Source of the DNA: Cherax quadricarinatus | Lineage: Eukaryota; Arthropoda; Malacostraca; Decapoda; Parastacidae | Assembly: GCF_038502225.1 (NCBI RefSeq) | Contig: NC_091378.1 | Span: forward strand, 10,659,351 to 10,723,350 | Direction of reading: 5' to 3' | Length of the DNA: 64,000 bases | Shown: positions 10,388-20,679 of the stretch, one piece after another | Layout: each line of letters starts with the position of its first letter | How positions within the stretch are numbered: position 1 is the first letter of the stretch | Translations under genes and position numbers: made by a program | Notes under the pieces: generated by a model | What the model was told of the DNA's origin: nothing | What the model saw: the letters and a program-made list of their open reading frames with translations, nothing else | Database searches by the model: none

Positions 10388-10735
10388 GTCACCTCAGCGT
10401 GGGTCATCTCAACCTGGGTCATCTCAACCTGGGCCATCTCAACTCGGGTCATCTCAAATCGGGTCATCTCAACTCGGGTTATCTTAGCTTGGGTCATCTC
10501 AGCCTGCGTCATCCCAACCCGGGTCATCTCAACCTGGGTCATCTCAACCCGGGTCATCTCAACCTGGGTCATCTCAACCCGGGTCATCTCAACTCGCGTC
10601 ATCTCAACCTAGGTCGTCTCAGCCAGGGACATTTTAACCTGGTTCATCTTAACTCAGGTTATCTCAACCTGGGTCATCTCAACTCGGGTAATCTCACCCT
10701 AGGTCATCTGAACCCAGGTCATCTCAACCCGGGTC
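10388..10735 (+). repeat. 15 bp minisatellite
   Basis: About 23 tandem units of GGGTCATCTCAACCT with C/T and G/C variants. Open frames on both strands (for example MTRVE repeats on the minus strand) follow from the 15 bp period and are not considered genes. Confidence 0.95.
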
Positions 10736-10801
10736 GAAAACTCAGGAAAAAATCCCCTCCAAGTCAAATTTTCTCAAAATTCCTTCCCTTACTTTCTCCT
10801 G

Positions 10802-11200
10802 CCCGCCTTTTTTTTTTTTTTTTTTTTTTTTACACAGGGTTTGACAAGGTTAAGGATCCCTAGCTTTATTGACAAGCTATTTACAGGTTAAGGATTCCTA
10901 ACTTTATTGGCAAGCTGTTACCTACATCAGCTCATTTGAAAGCATTTTTATTGTTATGAGACATACAAGTAGGGAACAGGATGAAGTTGGAGCCATCTGT
11001 GGACCAGCATTTTCATTTGATCAACTGACTTTATCTCGTATACATCATTATGCTGTACGAATGTGTTCCAGTCTCGAGTCATCCTGGGTATATGTGATCT
11101 CAATAGCTTTCTCCGTCCCTTTCCTTCCCTATGCTTACCTTCATCTCTCCCTCTCCCTCCCCTCGCCCACGTCAAACCAACATCATCTGACATCACCCTT
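10802..11200 (-). mobile_element. LINE-like 3' end with A-run and two 38 bp units
   Basis: Read on the minus strand, 11196-10957 encodes a basic stretch ending in TRDWNTFVQHNDVYEIKSVD and MLVHRWLQLHP. This resembles the C-terminal (RDWNxL...F) tail found after many LINE reverse transcriptases. It is followed by two copies of the 38 bp AATAAA unit seen at 107-424, then CCCTGTG and a long A-run (T-run at 10808-10830 on the + strand). Clade unknown. It explains the origin of the 38 bp minisatellite at the window start. Confidence 0.55.
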
Positions 11201-11411
11201 ATACCAGCTCAATCATTTTCAACTCGCTCAGATTTCTCCTTACCACCTCAGAGATTTGCTTCTCACACTTCTGACATATAGACGCTGTAGTTATGTTCTC
11301 ACACAACCTCACTAGTGTATGAGCCTTATACATGATTAATGATTTCATTAACAAGTACAGTTTTATTTTCAGTCGCATTACCTTAGTGTTATGCAGAAGT
11401 GTATGCAACAC
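11201..11411. other. Unassigned spacer
   Basis: C/T-rich then AT-rich sequence without a recognisable gene. Confidence 0.4.
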
Positions 11412-11605
11412 GCACACACACACACACGGGAAGTGGTGGAGGCAGAATCCATACATAGCGAAGTGATGGAAACATAATATATACTTAGCTTTGAGAATAG
11501 GTATGAAACGTCACGCAACCAAAGGAGAATAAGCCGCCTAGTAGTGGCCAGTAGAAGGACGGGGCTAGGAGCTGAGACTCGACAGCTGCAACAACAATTA
11601 GGTGC
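11412..11605 (+). mobile_element. LINE copy D: (AC)n then a 3'-end fragment
   Basis: (AC)n at 11412-11427 is followed at 11428 by sequence matching the end of ORF2 (GGAAGTGGTGGAGGCAGAAT; compare copy F at 12088). It continues through CTAGTAGTGGCCAGTAGAAG and GGGGCTAGGAGCTGAGACTC to the 3' end near 11605, where (AC)n resumes. It is truncated to about 180 bp and has the same orientation as the other copies. Confidence 0.8.
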
Positions 11606-11619
11606 ACACACACTCATGC

Positions 11620-11652
<33 letters not shown>

Positions 11653-11697
11653 CGGGGCCAGAAGCTTGGACTCGACCCTTGCAACCTCAACTATGAG

Positions 11698-11762
<65 letters not shown>

Positions 11763-11779
11763 ACACACGCACACACACA
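11606..11779 (+). mobile_element. LINE copy E: about 50 bp of 3' UTR between two (AC)n tracts
   Basis: (AC)n at about 11621-11650, then GGCGGGGCCAGAAGCTTGGA through CTCAACTATGAGTTT (11651-11700), then (AC)n at 11701-11779 with minor variants. This is the shortest copy in the nest. It retains only the terminal GC-rich box and the sequence preceding the dinucleotide tail. Confidence 0.8.
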
Positions 11780-12251
11780 TGTAAAGAAACTAGAGAAAGT
11801 GCAAAGGTTTGCAACAAGACTAGTCCCAGAGTTAAGAGGTATGTCCTATGAGGAGAGGTTAAGGGAAATCAACCTGACGACACTGGAGGACAGGAGAGAT
11901 AGGGGGGACATGATAACGACTTACAAAATACTAAGAGGAATTGACAAGGTGGACAAAGACAGGATGTTCCAGAGATTGGACACAGCAACACGGGGACACA
12001 GTTGGAAGCTGAAGACACAGATGAATCAAAGGGATGTTAGGAAGTATTTCTTCAGCCACAGAGTAGTCAGGAAGTGGAATAGTTTGGGAAGCGATGTAAT
12101 GGAGGCAGGATCCATACATAGCTTTAAACAGAGGTACGATAAAGCTCATAGTTCATGGAGAGTGACCTAGTAGCGACCAGTGAAGAGGCGGGGCCAGGAG
12201 CTTGGACTCGACCCCTGCAACCTCAACTAGGTGAGTACACACACACATACA
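11780..12251 (+). mobile_element. LINE copy F: RT C-terminal region and 3' UTR
   Basis: It starts directly after (AC)n with TGTAAAGAAACTAGAGAAAG and is open from 11799 to 12170: VQRFATRLVPELRGMSYEER, TTYKILRGIDKVDKDRMFQR, QMNQRDVRKYFFSHRVVRKW, NSLGSDVMEAGSIHSF. The frame ends at a stop in CCTAGTAG, followed by GAGGCGGGGCCAGGAGCTTG and GGTGAGTACAC with a short (AC)n at about 12236-12251. Copy F shows the intact C-terminal frame that is broken in copy A. Confidence 0.85.
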
Positions 12252-12534
12252 CGTGAAATAGACAAGGCGGACAGAGACAGGATGTTCCAGAGAGGGGACA
12301 CAGAAACAAGGGGTCACAATTGAAAGGGATGTTAGGAAGTATTTCTTCAGGCATAGAGTAGTCAGGAAGTGAAATAGCCTAGCAAGTAAGGTAATGGAGG
12401 CAGGAACCATACATAGCTTAAAGATGAGGTATGATAAAGCTCATGGAGCAGGGAGAGAGAAGATCTAGTAGCACTCAGTGAAGAGGCAGGGCCAGGAGCT
12501 GAGTCTCGACCCCTGCAACCACAATTAGTTGAGT

Positions 12535-12566
<32 letters not shown>

Positions 12567-12573
12567 ACACATA
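12252..12573 (+). mobile_element. LINE copy G: RT C-terminal fragment, 3' UTR and (AC)n
   Basis: It begins after (AC)n with TGAAATAGACAAGGCGGACA (compare GIDKVDKDRMFQ of copy F). About 30 bases are deleted around 12318 (the KLKTQMN segment). It then runs through GGGATGTTAGGAAGTATTTC and the GC-rich 3' box to (AC)n at 12535-12573. It has the same orientation as copies A-F and is the last member of the nest. Confidence 0.82.
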
Positions 12574-13014
12574 CGGACTAGCGCAGTGACTGAGAATTTG
12601 TCACCCGTTGTGGGCAGTGGCAAGACTCAAGTGTAATGAAGTGGAAAACAAGACCAAATAAATGGGGCAGTAATGCTGAGGAGGTACAACCAAGAAGTCT
12701 GTCTCTGTGGACAGAGAGGGAAATAATAGTTGGCTCAAACACATACTGGATGAGAGTGGGGAAAGAAAAGCTCCTCCAAGCATAAGATGAAGGGAGTATT
12801 GTAAGCTACCAAATACAACAAGCCCAGAAGGAAGGGCAGATGGAGTGAGTAAGACTTTCGGAACTGCTCTCAGGCATCCAGGAGGTGAAGACGGTATGAG
12901 GAGCAGCGGACTAATTGATAACAAAAAGACAATGAATTCTAGATGGACAGGAAGTGAGAGGAGGAGAGAAGGTGGTTACTAATTATCCATGGCCTCTGTG
13001 ACGTTATGGCATAA
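12574..13014. other. Unassigned sequence
   Basis: No gene, RNA or element could be recognised in this stretch. Short open frames on the minus strand have no identifiable motif. Confidence 0.4.
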
Positions 13015-13027
13015 TATCTAATGAGAT

Positions 13028-13195
13028 GAAGAACAAAACATACAATACACAAATAACCCGCACATAGGAGAATTAAACCTAAAACAACGTTTCGGTCTGA
13101 CTTGGACCATTGCCTAGTCACTCGATTAGTTGATGGCCCAAGACAGACCAAAACGTCATCAAAAGTTCCATTTTCCTATGTATGGGTTATCCGTG
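13028..13195 (-). mobile_element. Penelope-like foldback element with 13 bp TSD
   Basis: A 168 bp insertion is flanked by perfect direct repeats TATCTAATGAGAT at 13015-13027 and 13196-13208. Reading left to right, it has an unpaired end (GAAGAACAAAACATACAATA), then an arm starting ACAAATAACCCGCACATAGGA, then a middle with TTGGACCATTGCCTAGTCAC, then an imperfect inverted arm ending TTCCTATGTATGGGTTATCC. It is the opposite-orientation relative of 4645-4803. Both carry the ACGTTTCGG/CCAAAACGT motif that corresponds to the GAAACGT box of the other Penelope-like tails. Confidence 0.75.
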
Positions 13196-13208
13196 TATCT
13201 AATGAGAT

Positions 13209-13524
13209 ATTGGCAGCAGGTGACAAGGAGATTCAAATTACCTTTGACCAGGCATGGTATGAGACTGGTGGCAAATTTACAGAGAATAGGGAAGTACTAT
13301 GGGGCGAAACATAACAAGTCAAACTGACCCCATCAAAAATAAAATGAGATCCGATCTTGAGATGTAAATCAATGTTGAGGGGAACTGAATGATATCATGT
13401 GTACCTCAACCGGGACAGAACATAAGAGGGGAGAGAATAACTGAGGGAGAGAATAACAGTCAATGACAGGTAGAAGCAGTAAACTCAGTGGCAAGTGAAG
13501 AAGCTCTTCCGCAAAGAGGAAGCA
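13209..13524. other. Unassigned spacer
   Basis: Nothing recognisable between the TSD and the 27 bp array. Confidence 0.4.
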
Positions 13525-14236
13525 TTTAGAGGGTCTGCCTCAGGGGGAGCATGTAGAAGCTCTCCCTCAGGGGGAGCATGTAGAAGATCTCCCTCAGGGG
13601 GAGCATGTAGAAGATCTCCCTCAGGGGGAGCATGTAGAAGATCTCCCTCAGGGGGAGCATGTAGAAGATCTGCCTCAGGGGGAGCATGTAGAAGGTCTAC
13701 CTCAGGGGAAGCATGTAGAAGGTCTGCCTCAGGAGGAGCATGTAGAAGGTCTGCCTCAGGAGGAGCATGTAGAAGGTCTGCCTCAGGGGGAGCATGTAGA
13801 AGATCTCCCTCAGGGGGAGCATGTAGAAGGTCTGCCTCAGGGGGAGCATGTAGAAGGTCTGTCTCAGGGGGAGCATGTAGAAGCTCTCCCTCAGGGGGAG
13901 CATGTAGAAGATCTCCCTCAGGGGGAGCATGTAGAAGGTCTGGCTCAGGGGGAGCATGTAGAAGGTCTGTCTCAGGGGGGAGCATGTAGAAGGTCTCCCT
14001 CAGGGGGAGCATGTAGAAGATCTCCCTCAGGGGGAGCATGTAGAAGATCTCCCTCAGGGGGAGCATGTAGAAGGTCTGCCTCAGGGGGAGCATGTAGAAG
14101 GTCTGCCTCAGGGGGAGCATGTAGAAGGTCTGCCTCAGGGGGAGCATGTAGAAGGTCTGCCTCAGGGGGAGCATGTAGAAGGTCTGCCTCAGGGGGAGCA
14201 TGTAGAAGGTCTGCCTCAGGCGGGAACATAAAGAAG
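13525..14236 (+). repeat. 27 bp minisatellite, about 26 units
   Basis: Units contain GGGGGAGCATGTAGAAG followed by (A/G)TCT(C/G)CCTCA. The 27 bp period leaves three frames open, giving GACRRSPSG-type repeats on the plus strand and LREIFYMLP or APPEADLLH repeats on the minus strand. An extra G near 13979 shifts all frames, and the reading frame is not preserved across it. I treat the array as non-coding. Confidence 0.95.
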
Positions 14237-14523
14237 CGCTGTCTCAGGAGGAACATAAAATTCCAACACACCGTCTCTCAAATTCCAACCAATCAGTACC
14301 CTTCCCTCAATCCCCTCTCACCTACACCACCATTTCTAACCGTAACCGGTGCATAATTCCTTCTCACAACCCCCTTTATCACAGCCCCAACTTCCTTTTC
14401 TTTCCTTCCAATTCACCCCTCTTACCAACACCCACAGTTCCACCCCCTTCCACCTCCCCACAGTTCCTACCAGCCTTTACCTTCATCCCCAACCTCCTCC
14501 TTCCCCTATATTCACTCCTTCCT
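14237..14523. other. Pyrimidine-rich spacer
   Basis: Strongly C/T-biased on the + strand, without a recognised gene or element. Confidence 0.5.
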
Positions 14524-15371
14524 ATACCTGGAGAGGGTTTCGGGGATCAACGCCCCCGCGGCCTGGTCTGTGGCCAGGCCTCGTGGTGGATCAGAGCCTG
14601 ATCAACCAGGCTGTTACTGTTGGCCGCATGCAAACCGACGTACGAACCACAGCCCGGCTAGTCAGGTACTGACTTTAGGTGCATGTACAGTGCCTTCTTG
14701 AAGACAGTCAGGGGTCTAATTGTAATCCCCCTTATGTATGCTGGGAGGCAGTTGAACAGTCTTGGGCTCCTGACACTTACTGTGTTGTATCCTAATGTGC
14801 TCGTGGCGCCCCTGCTTTTCATTAGCAGGACGTTACATCTCCTGCCGAGTCTTTTGCTTTCGTAGGGAGTGGTTTTCGTGTGCAAATTTGGGCCTAGTCC
14901 CTCTAGGATTTTCCAAGTGAATATTATCATGTAACTTTCTCACTTGCTTTCCAGGTAATACAAATCAAGGGACTTAAACCTTTCCCGTTCGTACTTATAC
15001 GTGCGGTGAACTTTCTCCATACATTCTTCAGGTCTGCAACTTCGCCTTCTTTGAAAGGGGCCGTTAGTGTGCAGCAATATTCCAGCCTAGAGAGAACAAG
15101 CGATTTGAAGAGAATCATCATGGGCTTGGCATCCCTAGTTTTAAAGATACTCATTATCTATCCTATCATTTTCCTAGCAGATGTGGTAGATACATTGTTG
15201 TGATCTTTGACAGTGAGATCCAAAGACTTTATCACTCCCAGGTCCTTCACATTAATTTTTTGCTCTATTGTGTAATTGGAATTTGTATTATACTCCGATC
15301 CACTTTTAATTTTCTTGAGTTTTCCAAAGCGGAGTAATTGAAATTTCTCTTCATTGAACTTCACATCGTTT
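14524..15371 (-). mobile_element. LINE (family 2), 3' half of an element split by the CR1 insertion
   Basis: Read on the minus strand it encodes the RT thumb and C-terminal region: MKFNEEKFQLLRFGK, VKDLGVI, SLVLSRLEYCCTLTAPF, GATSTLGYNTVSVRSPRLFN and CLPAYIRGITIRPLTVFKKA, with frameshifts near 14930-15160. The 3' UTR (14524-14660 on the + strand) is GC-rich and contains AGCCTGATCAACCAGGCTGT, a small inverted repeat. A second copy of the same 3' region lies at 36521-36660. The upstream part of this element resumes at 19438, beyond the CR1 element. Confidence 0.85.
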
Positions 15372-15513
15372 TCCGGGGTCCAGTGTTCGCATCGCTATTG
15401 GGCTGTGCGGACGTGCTGCGCAGTAGCTCCTGATTGAGTTGGCTTTTGCGCAGTGTTGACGTGTACTTGACTCTGTAAAGACCTGTTTGCGCGCTCTCTA
15501 GAATTGAAGCAAG

Positions 15514-16350
15514 ATGCCCTCCATCGAGCAACTTTACCAACAGCTTAAGGAAGAATTGAGGTTGGCGAATATGGAAATTCGGCGACTGACCGAGGAAAAC
15601 AAAAAGATTCGGAGTAGTCCTCCTGTTTTGAGTCCTCAGGTCAAGAAGGGAAACTGGTCAGTGGCTGGACAGCAGGGAAAGAAGTTGACGATCAAGAAGA
15701 CGAATGGAAAGGTAGAAACGATGAAGAAGAAAGAGACTGCCGTGGAAACTGTTGTGGAAACATCCAATACATTCTCAGTGCTACCCGACGAATGTGAGTC
15801 GAATACTGGGAACGTCACGACGAAAGACATTAAGGAAGGTACGAATATTGTTGTTGTTGGGGATAGCCAAGTTAGGTATATGGATAGGGCGTTCTGCTTG
15901 AAGGACAGGAGTAGGAGACAGAGAGTTTGCTTTCCTGGGGCTGGGATGGAGGATATTGTTAGCCGTCTGGATGACATCATGAGAGGTAATGGGAGCAATC
16001 CTATTATCTGTCTCAGTGCTGGAGGCAACGATGTTGGCAGACGTAGGAGTGAGGACCTGATTAGCAGGTATAGGTCAGCAATAGAAATAATTAGAAGTAA
16101 AGGTGGGAACCCTCTCATATGTGGTATTTTGCCAAGGAGAGGAGTTGGAAATGAATGGTTGTCCAGGGCAATTGGTGTCAATTGCTGGCTGGACAAATAC
16201 TGTAAGGAAAATGCGGTAACATTCATCGACAACTGGGACCTCTTCTATGGCAGAGATGACATGTATGCTAGGGATGGGGTTCACTTATCTAGGTGTGGGG
16301 TGGGAGCACTGGCAACTGCAGTGGAGGGAGCAGTTAGGACTTTAAACTAG
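15514..16350 (+). CDS. CR1/L2-like ORF1 protein with SGNH esterase domain
   Basis: 278 residues, intact, starting at ATG after a leader without other long frames. Residues 1-36 (IEQLYQQLKEELRLANMEIR) look like a coiled coil. A basic, T/S-rich linker follows (about 40-105). The rest matches an SGNH hydrolase: block I VVVGDSQVRYMD with catalytic Ser118, block II CFPGAGMEDI, block III CLSAGGNDVG with Asn172, and block V DGVHLSRCG with Asp254 and His257. Esterase ORF1 proteins are known in CR1 and L2 LINEs and are thought to act in the RNP, perhaps at membranes. All catalytic residues are present. Confidence 0.9.
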   Translation: MPSIEQLYQQLKEELRLANMEIRRLTEENKKIRSSPPVLSPQVKKGNWSVAGQQGKKLTIKKTNGKVETMKKKETAVETVVETSNTFSVLPDECESNTGNVTTKDIKEGTNIVVVGDSQVRYMDRAFCLKDRSRRQRVCFPGAGMEDIVSRLDDIMRGNGSNPIICLSAGGNDVGRRRSEDLISRYRSAIEIIRSKGGNPLICGILPRRGVGNEWLSRAIGVNCWLDKYCKENAVTFIDNWDLFYGRDDMYARDGVHLSRCGVGALATAVEGAVRTLN

Positions 16351-16364
16351 GAATAGTTAGTGGT

Positions 16365-19287
16365 ATGGGTTTTGGCAGGAAAACAGTGAAGTCCCAGTGT
16401 AGTAATATTACGAGTTCTAGGGGAACTAGTAATAATAAGAACGAGATAGATATTGAAAAGCCAGGGACCTTGGGTGATAAGGACAGTAATAGGTTTAGTA
16501 GAAAAATAGAAATGAGCAGGAAGGGTAAAGAGAAAGGAGAGTCTTTCAATGTTTATTATGCTAATTGCCGTAGTGCTAGGAATAAGATGGACGAGTTGAG
16601 ATTAGTTGCTAGTGTAGGTAACATTGATGTATTTGCCTTAACTGAGACGTGGTTTAATTCAAAAAGTCGGGACATGCCTGCGGAATGTCATATTCAGGGT
16701 TTTAAATTGTTCCAAGAAGATAGAAGTATTGGGAGGGGGGGTGGGGTGGCATTGTATGTCCGAGATCGCTTGAACTGTTGCATAAAAACGGGTATTAAGT
16801 CTGAAGTAACACATACAGAGTCTGTTTGGATAGAATTTTCAGAGGGGCATGAAAAACTGATTTTAGGAGTGATATACCGTCCCCCAAACTTAGATAGGGA
16901 CCAAGGGAAACTACTATGGGAGGAAATTGTTAAGGCCACAAGGCACGATAATGTAGTAATTCTAGGAGACTTTAACTTTAGTCATATTGATTGGAATTTC
17001 TTGACTGGGAATTTAGAATCATACGACTTCTTAGAAGTATTTCAGGATTGTTTTTTGAAGCAGTTTGTGACAGAACCTACAAGGGGAAATAACCTACTTG
17101 ACTTAGTTATGCCAAACAATGAATCCCTTGTTAATAACTTAGAAATTTCAGAGGAACTGGGTGCTAGCGACCACAAATCAATTACATTTAGCATTGAATG
17201 GAAGTACGATAGTAGCGATAACTCAGTAACAGTCCCAGATTTTCGCTTAGCAGATTACGATGGGCTTAGAGAACACTTATCATCTGTTGACTGGGGTAAC
17301 GAAGAGAGCTATCAATATGACAGTTTTCTGAACACTATACATGCTGCTCAAAGAGCGTTTATCCCATATAAAGAAATTAGATCAAATAGAAATGACCCAA
17401 AATGGATGAATAATAGGCTCAAATATCTACTAGGGCATAAGAAAGGAATTTATAGGCGTATCAAAAGAGGTGAGGGTCATCTTATGAATCAGTATATTGA
17501 CATTAATGGGACATTAAAAAGGGGATAAGAAAAGCTAAAAGGGACTATGAAATTAAAGTTGCTAGGGATTCTAAAACTAACCCAAAAAGTTTTTTCCAGG
17601 TTAGAGATAAGATAGGTCCCCTTAAAAATAACTATGGGCACCTTACTGACAAAGAGAATGAAATGTGCTTGATTTTAAATAATTATTTTCTCTCAGTTTT
17701 TACACAGGAAGACACTAACAATATTCCAGTAATTAATTTTTACAGTGGGCTAGAAGAAGATAAATTATGTAACATCACAGTCACTAGTGAGATGGTTGTG
17801 AAGCAGATAGACAGACTGAAGCAAAATAAGTCGCCGGGTCCTGATGAGGTTTTTTCAAGGGTTCTTAAGGAATGCAAAATGGAACTCTGTGAACCATTAA
17901 CTAATATTTTTAATTTATCTCTTCAAACAGGTGTAGTGTCTGATATGTGGAAGATGGCTAATGTAACTCCTATTTTTAAAACAGGGGACAAGTCGTTACC
18001 GTCAAATTACCGCCCAATAAGCCTGACCTCAATTGTAGGCAAATTACTAGAGTCAATTATAGTTGAGATTATAAGAAGCCATCTCGATAAGCATAGCTTG
18101 ATTAATGATACTCAGCATGGATTCACAAGAGGCCGGTCTTGTCTAACTAATTTATTAACTTTCTTCAGTAAAGCTTTTGAGGCTGTTGACCACAATAAAG
18201 AATTTGATATTATTTACTTAGATTTTAGTAAGGCTTTTGATAGAGTTCCGCACCATAGACTGTTAAAGAAAGTGGCAGCTCATGGCATTGGGGGAAAAGT
18301 GCTCTCGTGGATCGAGTCATGGCTCACTGACAGGAAGCAGAGAGTGTCCATAAATGGGGTTAAATCCGAGTGGGGATCTGTAACAAGTGGCGTTCCACAG
18401 GGATCAGTCTTGGGCCCGTTGTTGTTTATAATATATGTCAATGATCTTGATGAGGGAATTACTAGTGATATGAGCAAATTCGCCGATGACACAAAGATAG
18501 GTAGGATAATTGATTCAAACGTAGATGTTATGGAACTTCAGGAGGATTTAAACAAACTCTATTCTTGGTCAGAAAAGTGGCAGATGCAGTTCAATGTAGA
18601 TAAATGCAAGGTTCTGAAGCTTGGGAGTGCCCATAACCCTAGTACTTATAAGTTAAATGATGTAGAACTTAGCCATACAGATTGCGAAAAGGACTTGGGG
18701 TTATGGTGAGCAGCAACCTTAAACCAAGACAGCAATGCCTAAGCGTACGTAATAAGGCAAATAGATTACTGGGATTTATATCAAGAAGTGTAAGCAACAG
18801 AAGTCCAGAGGTCATACTGCAGCTTTATACATCATTAGTAAGGCCTCACCTAGATTATGCAGCTCAGTTCTGGTCTCCGTATTACAAAATGGACATAAAT
18901 TCGTTAGAAAACATTCAGCGTAGGATGACTAAATTAATACATAGCATTAGAAAACTTCCTTATGAAGAAAGATTGAAGACTCTTAAGTTACATTCACTTG
19001 TTAGACGAAGAATGAGGGGAGACCTGATCGAAGTGTATAAGTGGAAGATAGGTATTAATAAAGGGGATATTAATAGGGTCTTGAGGATCTCTCTCCAAGA
19101 GAGAACCCGCACTAATGGATTTAAATTAGGTAAGTTTAGATTTAGAAAGGACATAGGAAAGTATTGGTTTGGAAATAGGGTAGTTGATGAGTGGAACAGT
19201 CTACCTAGTTGGGTTATTGAGGCTGGGACTTTGGGTAGTTTCAAATCTAGGTTGGATAAGTACATGAGTGGGAGGGGTTGGATTTGA
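16365..19287 (+). pseudogene. CR1/L2-like ORF2: endonuclease and reverse transcriptase, two frameshifts
   Basis: The endonuclease occupies the first about 260 residues: YYANCRSARNKMDELR, ALTETWFNS, RGGGVALYVRDR, LGVIYRPPN, ILGDFNFSHIDWNF, LLDLVMPN and GASDHKSITF, with all catalytic E, D, N and SDH residues. A one-base change in an A/G run near 17520 shifts frame. The RT then runs 17527-18709: KSPGPDEVFSRVLKE, NYRPISLTSIVGKLLE, QHGFTRGRSCLTNLL, IIYLDFSKAFDRVPHHRLL, GVPQGSVLGPLLFIIYVNDL and SKFADDTKIG. A second one-base loss near 18700 (DLGxMVSS) shifts into the last frame, RPHLDYAAQFWSPYYK to the stop at 19287. Otherwise well preserved. Confidence 0.92.
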
Positions 19288-19437
19288 GTGGGACTTTCAC
19301 ATCAGAGCTTATTTCTTGGGTGGCATTGAAAATTGGGTTGGGCAAATGTTTTGTTAGTGGGATGAATTGTAAAGGACCTGCCTAGTATGGGCCAACAGGC
19401 CTCCTGCAGTGTTCCTCCTTTCTTATGTTATGTTCTT

Positions 19438-20672
19438 ATTTGGTTGATGTCCGCCTGGAGTCTCTCAGTGCCATAGATGGATGACACTGTCGTGCGAATT
19501 CGGGTGTAAACAGCAAAGGAAAACAGAACTATGGCTTACATCTCTACGTTAGATATGAGGATAAGGAACAGGATGGGAGCGAGTACTGTGCCTTGTGGAA
19601 CAGAGTTTTTCACTGTGGCTACCTCAGACTTTACTCTGTTTACTATTACCCTTGTTTTCTGTTTGTTAGGAAGTTATAGATCCATCTACCAACTTTTCCT
19701 GTTATTCATGTATCATGCATTTTGCGCACTATTACACCATGGTCGTACTTGTCGAAGGCTTTCACAAAGTCTGTGTATACTACATCTGCGTTTTGTCTGT
19801 CCTCCGTTACCTCTCAGACCTTGTCATAGTGGTCCAGTAGTTGGGACAGGAAGGAGCGGCCTGCTTTAAACCCATGTTACCCTGGGTTGTGTAACTGATG
19901 GATATCTAGATGGGTGGCGATCTTGCTTCTTAGAACCCATTCAAAGAATTTTTATGATATGGGACGTCAGTACTATAGTTCTGTAATTCTTTACTGCCAC
20001 CTTTGTGGAGGGGTGATATATCTTGTTTTTAGTGATTGTGGGATGACAACTGTGTCCATGCTCCCTCTCCATAAAATGCTGAAGGCAAGTGAAAGGGGTT
20101 TCTACGAATCTGGGCCTGGAGTCGAGTGCATGGGCATGTCATTTACTGCTTATTCAAAGTCTTATGGTGTTAGGGCAATATGGGAGATATTTGAATTGAC
20201 CATATTTTGACTGTCGGTCATAAAATATTCGTTTAGATTTTCGATTCTTAGTCTAACGGCTCGCTAAACACTGAGTCATATTGGGCCTTTAGTTTCACAC
20301 TCATTTCTTTGCTGTCATCTGTGCAAGTTCCATCTCATCAAAGCAAGGGCCCAATACTAGATGTTATTTTTACCCTAGAATTGGCATAGGAAAAGAAATA
20401 TTTTGGGTTTCTTTCCTGTATGAATCATTAACTTAAATTTGATATTTGCTATTTCTCTAACCAGTGCCTCCCTTTGTATTTCAGATATACTGGCTCTCTT
20501 TGGCAGCTCTGTAATTCTTCGTCTTTGCCTGTACAGGGAGCGTCTCTCTTTCTAGTTTACTTCTCTCTCATTTTCTTAACGAAATGTGCCTTGAGCATAC
20601 CCCAAGTGCCACAGAGTTAATTTTTTCTAGGCAGAGGTTTGGATCCATGTTGTTTATATCTTCCCCGAGCAC
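19438..20672 (-). mobile_element. LINE (family 2), 5' half of the split element
   Basis: Reverse-complement homologue of 37395-38420. Minus-strand pieces include the RT palm (VPQGTVLAP region near 19560-19640), QHGFxTGRSFLSQLL-like sequence near 19850, PMHSTPGPDS near 20110-20140 and the linker with DDSKEMSVKLKAQYDSVF near 20260-20330. It is broken by many frameshifts and stops. It extends further upstream than the 36.5 kb copy, into the charged endonuclease-RT linker (to about 20620). No endonuclease motifs are left. Confidence 0.8.
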
Positions 20673-20679
20673 AATAACA

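Larger units (their letters stand above)
15372..19437 (+). mobile_element. Apparently full-length CR1/L2-like LINE, two frameshifts from intact
   Basis: A 4.07 kb element with a 142 bp GC-rich 5' leader, ORF1 (15514-16350), a 14 bp gap, ORF2 (16365-19287, two single-base frameshifts) and a 150 bp 3' UTR. The 3' end has GGGCCAACAGGCCTCCTGCA and the terminal TCTTATGTTATGTTCTTA, typical of CR1-type ends. It interrupts family 2 LINE sequence in the opposite orientation. Compared with the uninterrupted copy at 37360-37400, about 17 bases of target are missing and no TSD is visible. It is the youngest autonomous-type element here. Confidence 0.92.

Noticed and set aside
10342..10863. Open frames with MTRVE or GHLN repeats
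   Set aside because: By-product of the 15 bp minisatellite.
13485..14271. Repetitive proteins (SPSGGACRR, APPEADLLH types)
   Set aside because: By-products of a 27 bp minisatellite. Frames on both strands are equally open, and an extra G interrupts the period.
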